Source of the DNA: an uncultured Muribaculaceae bacterium
Lineage (GTDB): Bacteria > Bacteroidota > Bacteroidia > Bacteroidales > Muribaculaceae
Direction of reading: 5' to 3'
Assembly: GCA_947626355.1 (NCBI GenBank)
Contig: CANQRV010000003.1
Span: 40,970 to 104,969, forward strand
Length of the DNA: 64,000 nt
Numbering within the stretch: position 1 is the first letter of the stretch; each line of letters opens with the position of its first letter. Under the pieces are notes generated by a model, which was not told the DNA's origin, made no database searches, and was given only the letters and a program-made list of their open reading frames with translations. The position numbers were made by a program, and so were the translations under genes. Positions 1 to 6,626 of the stretch are shown piece after piece.

Positions 1-1713
1 ATGGTGTTCCGTCCCATAGAGATGGACGGTGTGCTCGTGTATGACGGCGGCATCTACGACAATTTTCCTGTCGACGTGATGCACGATGACTTCGATCCAG
101 ACTTCATCATCGGCGTCTCGGTGTCGGGCGCCGACACCAAGCCTCAGGAGGGGAACGCCTACAGTCAGCTTGAAGACATGATAATCCAGAACAACGACTA
201 CTCGCTTCCCGCCGACATGGGCGTGAAGATCCAGGTGCCGGTGCTCGACTTCGGTGTCCTCGATTTCCAGGCCGCCGACGTCATATACGACATCGGATAC
301 AAGACGGGTCTTGCTATGGTCGACTCCATTATGAGGCGCACTCCCGCGCGGGTATCGCCCGAGACCGTGGCCAGCCGCCGCAGGGCTTTCCGCGGCGCTA
401 CGCCGGTGATCATGTTCGACTCGGTGTCCGTCTCCGGAGCCCGTCCCAACCAGGCGCGCTTCATCGACTATATCTTCAGCGCCGGCCACCCCGGGCGCCC
501 GTTCGGAATGCAGCAGACACGCGACGCCTACTACCGCCTTGTGACCGACGGCAAATTCTCCAACCTCTACCCGCAGGCCGTGTTCCGCCCCGACGGCAAA
601 ACGGTGCTCACCCTCAAGGCAACCCTCAAGAATCCATGGTCGATAGGCATAGGAGGATGGATCACGTCTTCCACCAACAGCATGCTCTATCTGGCCTTCG
701 GCTACCACACCCTCAGCTTCAACTCCCTCGACATCCAGCTGCGCGCCTGGCTCGGCCAGTCGTATTATGCAGGCATGCTCATGGCGAAGTTCGACATGCG
801 CACCGCGCTTCCCTCCTACATGCAGCTCGACGCCGTGGTGGCGAGGCAGAAATATTATGACTCGGAGCTGCTTTTCTACGAGAACGGCACCCCCTCCTTC
901 ATCAACGACATCGAGGGATATATGCGGCTCAACTACTGCTGGGCCATGGGGCGCAGCGCCAAGGGATATTCAAGCATAGCCTACGGCTGGCAGACCGACA
1001 GCTATTATCCCTACAACTCGGCCGCGGTGTCGGACGACGGCAAGGACCGCAGCCGCTACCGCATGGCGGTGTGGAAGCTCGGCATGGAGGCCAATACCCT
1101 CAACGACCAGCTCTATCCCTCGCTCGGCATCCAGTTGCGCACCGACCTGCTGCTGGCCCACGAGCAGTCTTCCTTCCGCAGCGGAGCGCACGGCAGCGAG
1201 CCCACACCCTACAAGGGGCACCTGCGCGGCTCGCTCGAGATCCTATGGAAGCATTACCTGAATGTGAGGCCGCATTTCAATGTCGGCTATATGGTGAATG
1301 CCGTCGGCACTCTCCAGAAGGTATATCAGAACTATACGGCCACTCTCGTACATTCGGCGGCGTTCGCCCCCACTCCCTCCACACGCAATTACTTCAATCC
1401 CGCGTTCCGCAGCGACAATTATCTGGCGGCCGGCGTCATCCCGATGTGGAATCCGTTCACACGTTTCCAGCTCCGCGGCGACTTCTACGCCTATTCCGCG
1501 ATAAGGGGGCTGAGAGACAACGGCCCGGTGGCCGACGCCTCATGGTCGGGTTGGTTTCGCAAGGTGGAGTTCATAGGGGAGGTGGCTGCCATCTACAACC
1601 TTCCCTTCGCGAGTGTGGGCATCTACTGCAACTATCTCAGCTATCCGGCCCGCAACTGGAACTTCGGCATAAACCTCGGCCTCCTCTACCAGGCTCCGAA
1701 GCTTTTCAGATGA
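1..1713 (+). CDS. Patatin-like phospholipase with POTRA-like domain and C-terminal beta-barrel (type Vd autotransporter-like), 5' end cut
   Basis: The frame is open from base 1, so the gene starts outside the window and the ATG at base 1 is probably internal. Residues about 15-24 (YDGGIYDNFP) match the DG[GA] element that carries the catalytic Asp of patatin/RssA-like lipases; the GxSxG nucleophile motif would lie upstream. Residues about 135-210 look like a single POTRA-type domain, and residues about 211-570 alternate aromatic and polar positions like an outer-membrane barrel, ending in a short tail closed by Phe-Arg. That order, patatin-POTRA-barrel, is that of PlpD/FplA-type proteins, which expose a lipase at the outer membrane. 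The domain order is inferred from sequence pattern only. The stop overlaps the convergent apbE stop by 8 bp. Confidence 0.8.
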   Translation: MVFRPIEMDGVLVYDGGIYDNFPVDVMHDDFDPDFIIGVSVSGADTKPQEGNAYSQLEDMIIQNNDYSLPADMGVKIQVPVLDFGVLDFQAADVIYDIGYKTGLAMVDSIMRRTPARVSPETVASRRRAFRGATPVIMFDSVSVSGARPNQARFIDYIFSAGHPGRPFGMQQTRDAYYRLVTDGKFSNLYPQAVFRPDGKTVLTLKATLKNPWSIGIGGWITSSTNSMLYLAFGYHTLSFNSLDIQLRAWLGQSYYAGMLMAKFDMRTALPSYMQLDAVVARQKYYDSELLFYENGTPSFINDIEGYMRLNYCWAMGRSAKGYSSIAYGWQTDSYYPYNSAAVSDDGKDRSRYRMAVWKLGMEANTLNDQLYPSLGIQLRTDLLLAHEQSSFRSGAHGSEPTPYKGHLRGSLEILWKHYLNVRPHFNVGYMVNAVGTLQKVYQNYTATLVHSAAFAPTPSTRNYFNPAFRSDNYLAAGVIPMWNPFTRFQLRGDFYAYSAIRGLRDNGPVADASWSGWFRKVEFIGEVAAIYNLPFASVGIYCNYLSYPARNWNFGINLGLLYQAPKLFR

Positions 1714-2758
1714 TCGGGAGGCCGGTGTCTCGGGCATTACGTTTCCCTTCCGCCATGTCCACAAGGAGGCGGAATGTCTCCGACATCCACACGGAGCTGT
1801 CGCAGAGCACCATCATCGCGGGAATCTTACGGGAATTGACCATCATTATGGCTTTCTCGCTCCCCATGGCCATCAGGGCGGTGGCGAGGGCGTCGGCTTC
1901 AGCAGCGGTGCGGGCAGCCACTGTCGCGCTGAGCACGTCGGTGGCCACAGGGCGTCCTGTGACCGGCGAGATGATGTGGCCGAAGTCCGAGCCTCCCTCG
2001 CGGTGGTAGTTGCGGTAGTTGCCCGATGTGGCGAGTCCTGAATTGGAGAGCGCCACGAGGCATTGCGACTGATGCACCACATTGTCGCCGCCGTCGATCG
2101 GCTTGTCGACCGAGATGGTCCAGAAATCGGCACCCCGCTTGGTGCCACCCGCCATAATCTCGCCGCCGATCTCGATGAGGAAATTATCGATGCCGTTGCG
2201 GCGCATCATCTCCGCCACTCGGTCGCAGCCGTATCCCTTGGCGATGCTCGAGAGGTTGAACGCCACCCGGGGGTCGTCTTTCACGAGCATATCGCCTACG
2301 AGACGCGTCTTGGCGATGCCGCAGAACTGCAGTATGCTGTCGATGCGGGTGGTGTCGGCCGTCACCTTATGGCCCCGGCCGAAGCCCCAGGCGTCGATGA
2401 GCGGCGAGATCGTGGGGTCGTACATTCCCTGGCTCAGGGCGTTGACCTTGCGCGCCACATTATAGACATTGATGAAGTCCTTGTTGACGCGCATCGAGTC
2501 GGCCCTGTTGACACGGCTCACCACAGATGTGGAGTCGAACACCGAGAGGCTTGCCGTCACCTCGTTGAGCACACGGGCTATTGAGTCGCTCATAGGGCGT
2601 CCGCTCTCGTAGGTGATGTTGTAGGTGGTGTTCCAGATGATGCCCTGATCGCGGCGCAGGGTGTTTCGGTCGCATGATGATGTCAACGCGGTGGCAATCA
2701 GGAGCGTAATGGCGGTGAGGAGGATGCTGTGGAGGTTGATGTGAAATGAATGTGACAC
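1706..2758 (-). CDS. apbE: FAD:protein FMN transferase, lipoprotein (ApbE family)
   Basis: The 350-residue product has the size and order of ApbE flavin transferases, which attach FMN covalently to Thr in proteins such as NqrB and NqrC. A hydrophobic N-terminus ends in a lipobox-like stretch (LTSSC, Cys near residue 29), so it is probably an exported lipoprotein. Visible family features are the segment around VFDSTSVVSRVNR, DPTISPLIDAWGFG, the SSIAKGYGCDRVAE block and the C-terminal GHIISPVTGRPV with the following TVAARTAAEADALATA. The start codon is GTG at 2758; no ATG lies nearby in frame. The FMN-Thr sites it would need are present in NqrB and NqrC about 50 kb away in this window, so a functional link is likely. 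Confidence 0.93.
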   Translation of the reverse strand: MSHSFHINLHSILLTAITLLIATALTSSCDRNTLRRDQGIIWNTTYNITYESGRPMSDSIARVLNEVTASLSVFDSTSVVSRVNRADSMRVNKDFINVYNVARKVNALSQGMYDPTISPLIDAWGFGRGHKVTADTTRIDSILQFCGIAKTRLVGDMLVKDDPRVAFNLSSIAKGYGCDRVAEMMRRNGIDNFLIEIGGEIMAGGTKRGADFWTISVDKPIDGGDNVVHQSQCLVALSNSGLATSGNYRNYHREGGSDFGHIISPVTGRPVATDVLSATVAARTAAEADALATALMAMGSEKAIMMVNSRKIPAMMVLCDSSVWMSETFRLLVDMAEGKRNARDTGLPII

Positions 2759-2801
2759 GTCTGGGTTGAAAAAATTATGAAAAAATCACAAAAATTATTG
2801 G

Positions 2802-2809
2802 CAAAGTTA
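2802..2809 (-). promoter_or_regulatory. Bacteroidota -7 element for apbE
   Basis: Read on the minus strand the bases are TAACTTTG, a match to TAnnTTTG, about 45 bp before the apbE start. No good TTTG -33 element is seen at the usual distance. Confidence 0.45.
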
Positions 2810-2830
2810 GTAAAAATAAAGAAAATTGTC

Positions 2831-2838
2831 TAAATTTG
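2831..2838 (+). promoter_or_regulatory. Possible -7 element for the DJ-1 family gene
   Basis: TAAATTTG matches TAnnTTTG and lies 65 bp before the ATG at 2903. The -33 region is not convincing, so this is a weak call. Confidence 0.35.
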
Positions 2839-2902
2839 GCATTAAATTCAATTTCCCTAATGCAAAACTCTTCAGAGAGCATATAAACCTAATTATAACG
2901 AT

Positions 2903-3490
2903 ATGGCAGAATCATTTTTGTTTTTGGCAGAAGGCTTCGAGGAAGTCGAGGCATTGACGGCCGTAGATGTGATGCGGCGTGGCGGCATCAGCGTTAAGAC
3001 AGTGTCGATCACATCAGCCCTTCAGGTGAAAGGTGCCCATGGAGTGACGGTGACCGCCGACGTCCTCTACGACAATACATTGTTTTCGGATGTCGACTGG
3101 CTGGTGCTTCCCGGCGGGATGCCCGGCGCGGAGAATCTCTATGACTTCGCTCCGCTCCAGGGACTTCTGAGGAATCATGCCGGACGTGGAGGCCACATCG
3201 CTGCCATCTGCGCGGCTCCGGCGGTTGTGCTCGGCCAGCTCGGATTGCTCAGGGGCCACAAGGCGACGTGCTATCCCGGCTTCGAGAATCTGCTCGAGGG
3301 AGCCTACGTCATTGATTCTCCGGTGGTGAAGGATGGCGGCTTCGTGCTCGGCAACGGCCCTGCCAACGCGCTGCTCTGGGCCATAAGCATCGTGGAGGAG
3401 ACAAAGGGAACCCAGGCTGCGATCCATGTGGCCAACGGCATGCTGCTCTATCCCCGCGACACCAGGGAGCTCGATTATTTCTTCGGTTGA
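2903..3490 (+). CDS. DJ-1 family protein (YajL/ThiJ-type, glutamine amidotransferase-like fold)
   Basis: The 195-residue protein is a single DJ-1/PfpI domain. The nucleophile elbow is visible as AAICAAP with Cys103, and the N-terminal AEGFEEVEA supplies the conserved acidic residue near position 15 that lowers the Cys pKa in this family. The loop LPGGMPGAENL near residues 69-79 is also typical. Members are cytosolic and have been linked to oxidative stress, chaperone-like and glyoxalase or deglycase roles; the exact activity cannot be told from sequence. The stop overlaps the TTG alternative start of the next gene, so the two are probably co-transcribed. Confidence 0.92.
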   Translation: MAESFLFLAEGFEEVEALTAVDVMRRGGISVKTVSITSALQVKGAHGVTVTADVLYDNTLFSDVDWLVLPGGMPGAENLYDFAPLQGLLRNHAGRGGHIAAICAAPAVVLGQLGLLRGHKATCYPGFENLLEGAYVIDSPVVKDGGFVLGNGPANALLWAISIVEETKGTQAAIHVANGMLLYPRDTRELDYFFG

Positions 3491-3513
3491 CCGACACCCA
3501 GCGACGATATAGA

Positions 3514-4125
3514 ATGGACGACCGCTATCTGATACCGGCGCGCGACGGCGAAGGGAAAGTGACGGAGAAGATGAGCCGTTTCCTTTCCTTCGCCTTTCAC
3601 GTGCATGACGCAGGGGAAGCAAGGGAGATCATCAGGCGTATTCAGAATGAGTATCACGACGCGCGCCATGTGTGCTGGGCATACATGGTGGGCACCGACG
3701 GCGCTGAATGGCAGCTCAACGACAACGGGGAGCCCTCCGGCACGGCAGGCAAGCCGATGCTTGGCCAGATCAGGAGCCGTGGGCTCACGGAGACGCTGGT
3801 GGTGGCGGTGAGGTATTTCGGCGGTATCAAGCTTGGCACGCCGGGCCTCACGGCAGCCTACCGCGAGGCGGCCTCCCTCGCCCTTGACGATGCCGGAAGC
3901 CGCGAGGTTTTCCGCATGGAGGAGCTCAGAGTGACGTTTCCCTACGTGGCGGCCGACGGGGTGATGAAGATAGTGAAAGGAGAAGGGCTTGAGGTTGTCG
4001 AGAAGATCTTCGACAATGTCTGCACCCTCCGTCTGCACTGCCGCCGCAGCGCCCTTGCCGTGACGGCAGGACGTCTCGCGGCCGTCGACGGTGCCTCTGT
4101 CGAAACTGTCGCGGCCGGCGTCTGA
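3514..4125 (+). CDS. YigZ/IMPACT family protein
   Basis: The 203-residue protein (from ATG 3514) has the UPF0029/IMPACT N-terminal domain with the signature block RYFGGIKLGTPGLTAAYREA and the earlier NDNGEPSGTAGKP, then a short C-terminal domain of the DUF1949 type. Family members are small cytosolic proteins; eukaryotic IMPACT regulates translation under stress, and the bacterial role is not settled. An in-frame TTG at 3487 would overlap the end of the DJ-1 gene as TTGA and add nine residues; ATG 3514 is preferred because the domain begins just after it. Confidence 0.9.
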   Translation: MDDRYLIPARDGEGKVTEKMSRFLSFAFHVHDAGEAREIIRRIQNEYHDARHVCWAYMVGTDGAEWQLNDNGEPSGTAGKPMLGQIRSRGLTETLVVAVRYFGGIKLGTPGLTAAYREAASLALDDAGSREVFRMEELRVTFPYVAADGVMKIVKGEGLEVVEKIFDNVCTLRLHCRRSALAVTAGRLAAVDGASVETVAAGV

Positions 4126-4332
4126 CCGGCCTTCAAACCCCTTCCGCAGACCCTCCGGAAGCGGAATGACCACAAAAATAGCGGTATATGTGCTTTTTTT
4201 GGTCTGTCTTTATCGTGGAATGAAAAAAAATTACGATATTTGCACCGCCAAAAATGAGGTGACGGTTTTGTCGCCCCCGTTTTTGTGTCATGAACACACA
4301 CGACCAATATCAACAATATATCTAAAAAACAC

Positions 4333-4617
4333 ATGACAAAAGCTGATATAGTATCGGAAATATCACGCAACACGGGCATCGACAGGGCCACCGTGCTTGC
4401 GACAGTCGAGAAGTTCATGGATGTCGTCAAGGACTCCATGGCCAACGGCAATAACGTATATCTCCGCGGATTCGGCAGCTTCGTAGTGAAGGAGCGCCGC
4501 GAGAAGACCGCCCGCAATATCTCGCAGAACACCACCATCCGTATCCCGGCCCATCTGGTGCCCACATTCAAGCCCTCGAAAGTGTTTCTTGAGGAGGTGA
4601 AGGAAAACGTAATGTGA
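4333..4617 (+). CDS. HU family DNA-binding protein
   Basis: The 94-residue basic protein has the full HU/IHF fold order: two helices (TKADIVSEISRNTGIDR), the GFGSFVVKERREKTARN beta-arm entry, and the RIPAHLVPTFKPSK block at the C-terminal side. The arm-tip residue is Pro-flanked (IRIPAHLVP) as in HU proteins. It should act as a nucleoid protein, as homodimer or with other HU copies. The gene follows an AT-rich 207-bp gap and precedes the tiny basic-protein gene and rng on the same strand. Confidence 0.95.
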   Translation: MTKADIVSEISRNTGIDRATVLATVEKFMDVVKDSMANGNNVYLRGFGSFVVKERREKTARNISQNTTIRIPAHLVPTFKPSKVFLEEVKENVM

Positions 4618-4664
4618 TTCCTCCTCGACCAATCATAAAATCAACAACTTAATAATATTAGACC

Positions 4665-4754
4665 ATGCCAAGCGGAAAGAAAAGAAAAGGCCACAAGATG
4701 GCCACCCACAAGCGCAAGAAGAGACTCAGAAAGAATCGTCACAAGAAGAAATAA
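4665..4754 (+). CDS. AURKAIP1/COX24-type small basic protein (bS22/mS38-like), 29 residues
   Basis: A 30-codon frame begins with ATG 4665 and ends with TAA 4752-4754. The product is 29 residues, starts MPSGKKRKGHKMATHK and consists almost wholly of Lys, Arg and His. This matches the very short AURKAIP1/COX24 domain proteins commonly annotated in Bacteroidota, related to mitochondrial mS38 and mycobacterial bS22, which sit on the small ribosomal subunit. It lies 47 bp after the HU gene and 150 bp before rng, both on the same strand. The family call is from memory of the motif; a ribosomal role in this organism is inferred. Confidence 0.82.
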   Translation: MPSGKKRKGHKMATHKRKKRLRKNRHKKK

Positions 4755-4819
4755 GCGCGACTCGCGCCCGGGCTAAGGCCCTGATTCTCGACGACATCAA
4801 GTCTCGATGTGAAGGTATA

Positions 4820-4875
4820 TACGATAAAGGGGAGGTAAGTTTGTGAATGTCATTGCAGCTTAACCCTTTATCGTA
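4820..4875 (+). promoter_or_regulatory. Long stem-loop in the rng leader
   Basis: Bases 4820-4831 (TACGATAAAGGG) and 4864-4875 (CCCTTTATCGTA) form a perfect 12-bp stem enclosing a 32-nt loop, followed by the T-rich run ATTATCTTTATTTATTT. It sits 29 bp before the rng ATG. It could be an attenuator, a terminator for the HU-basic protein transcript, or a cleavage site used for RNase autoregulation. Confidence 0.6.
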
Positions 4876-4904
4876 TTATCTTTATTTATTTAACCACGTT
4901 GGAA

Positions 4905-6527
4905 ATGAAAAGTGAACTGATCGTAGACGTCCAGCAGAAGGAGATTTCAATCGCTTTGCTTGAAGACTCCCGCCTTGTCTCGCTCCAGAAGGAAAGCCGC
5001 AACATCGCTTACGTGGTAGGCGACCTCTATCTGGCGAAGGTCAAGAAAATCATGCCCGGACTCAATGCGGCATTTATGGACGTCGGCTATGAGAAAGACG
5101 CTTTTCTGCATTATCTCGACCTCGGACCCCAGTTCAATTCCTATCAGGCTTTCCTCAAGCAGGCTTTCGACGACAAGAAGAAGGTGCCTCAGATCGGCAA
5201 GATGAAACTTGAGCCCGACATCCCCAAGCAGGGCACTATCCAGAATGTGCTCCAGCAGGGGCAGCTCCTGCTCGTGCAGATCGCTAAGGAGCCGATTTCT
5301 TCCAAAGGCCCGAGACTCACGACAGAGATCTCCTTCACAGGCCGTTTCATGGTGTTGATGCCTTTCGGCGACAAAATCTCGATTTCACAGAAGATAAAGT
5401 CGACCGAGGAGAAAATCCGTCTGCGCCAGCTCATCAGCAGCATCAAGCCCAAGGGATTCAGCGTCATCGTGCGCACTTCGGCCGAAAACAAGCGTGTGGC
5501 CGAGCTCAACAACGAGATGCGCACTCTGGTGAAATGCTGGGAAGACTCCATCGCCAAGATGCAGCGTTCCACTCCGCCCGCCCTCATCTATGAGGAAGAC
5601 TCAAGGGCGGTCAGCGTGATCCGCGATATCTTCAGCTCCAATTTCGAGAACATCTATGTCAACGACAGCGAGACCTTCACGCAGATTCAGCAGTATGTCT
5701 CCCTGATCGCTCCCGACAACAAGGAAATTGTGAAGCTGTATGCCAAGGACACCCCTATCTTCGACAATTTCGGCATCACACGGCAGATCAAGAGCAGCTT
5801 CGGCAAGACCGTCTCCTTCAAGAGCGGCGCCTACATCATCATCGAGCATACGGAGGCCCTCCACGTCATCGACGTGAACTCCGGCAACCGCAGCAAGGCG
5901 AGCCCCGATCAGGAGTCGAACGCCCTCGACGTCAACCTGAAGGCCGCCGATGAGATCGCACGCCAGCTCAGACTCCGCGATATGGGCGGCATCATCGTGA
6001 TCGACTTCATCGACATGAACAAGCCGGAACACCGCCAGACGCTCTTCGACCACATGAGAGAGGTGATGGCTAACGACCGCGCCCGCCACAACATCCTCCC
6101 CCTGAGTAAATTCGGCCTCATGCAGATCACGCGCCAGAGAGTGCGCCCGGCCCTCGACATCACCACGAGCGAGACGTGCCCGTCATGCTACGGCAAAGGG
6201 GAGATCCAGCCTTCGCTGCTCTTCACCGACAAGCTCGACGAGAAGCTCGATTATCTGGTCAACAGCCTGAAGGTGAAGAAATTCATCATGTATATCCATC
6301 CCTTTGTGGAGGCATATGTCAAAAAAGGGATGTTTTCAATCTACGGCAAGTGGAAACGCCATTACGGCCGTGGTTTCAAAATCGTGGCCGACGAGTCGCT
6401 CGCCTATCTCCAGTATAAGGTGGTAGACTCCGACGGCAAGGAGATCGACCTCAAGGAGGAGAGCGACTTCAACAGCCGCCACACCAAGACCCACGCGAGA
6501 AGCAAGTCAAGAGATAAGGCAGAATAG
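4905..6527 (+). CDS. rng: Ribonuclease E/G family endoribonuclease
   Basis: The 540-residue product has the RNase G layout without the long C-terminal scaffold of RNase E. An S1-like RNA-binding domain lies near residues 35-125 (VKKIMPGLNAAFMDVGYEKDAF). The catalytic Asp motifs are visible as IDVNSGN near residue 325 and IVIDFIDM near 364-371, and the Zn-link Cys pair as CPSCYGKG near 425-428. It should cleave single-stranded RNA next to 5'-monophosphates in rRNA maturation and mRNA decay. ATG 4905 is chosen; a TTG six bases upstream is also open. A perfect 12-bp stem-loop precedes the gene and a strong terminator follows it. Confidence 0.95.
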   Translation: MKSELIVDVQQKEISIALLEDSRLVSLQKESRNIAYVVGDLYLAKVKKIMPGLNAAFMDVGYEKDAFLHYLDLGPQFNSYQAFLKQAFDDKKKVPQIGKMKLEPDIPKQGTIQNVLQQGQLLLVQIAKEPISSKGPRLTTEISFTGRFMVLMPFGDKISISQKIKSTEEKIRLRQLISSIKPKGFSVIVRTSAENKRVAELNNEMRTLVKCWEDSIAKMQRSTPPALIYEEDSRAVSVIRDIFSSNFENIYVNDSETFTQIQQYVSLIAPDNKEIVKLYAKDTPIFDNFGITRQIKSSFGKTVSFKSGAYIIIEHTEALHVIDVNSGNRSKASPDQESNALDVNLKAADEIARQLRLRDMGGIIVIDFIDMNKPEHRQTLFDHMREVMANDRARHNILPLSKFGLMQITRQRVRPALDITTSETCPSCYGKGEIQPSLLFTDKLDEKLDYLVNSLKVKKFIMYIHPFVEAYVKKGMFSIYGKWKRHYGRGFKIVADESLAYLQYKVVDSDGKEIDLKEESDFNSRHTKTHARSKSRDKAE

Positions 6528-6567
6528 TCGTCGGAGACTACTGTCAAGACAGACACAGCAAAAGCAT

Positions 6568-6607
6568 CGCCGCCCCGGCTCGTGAAGCCGGGGCGGCGTT
6601 TCGCTTT
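6568..6607 (+). terminator. Intrinsic terminator after rng
   Basis: A perfect 13-bp GC-rich stem (6568-6580 with 6586-6598) with a five-base loop is followed by TTTCGCTTT. It lies 40 bp after the rng stop and 29 bp from the convergent C10 peptidase stop, so it may serve both strands. Confidence 0.85.
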
Positions 6608-6626
6608 GGCAGACTGTGGCCGGAGG

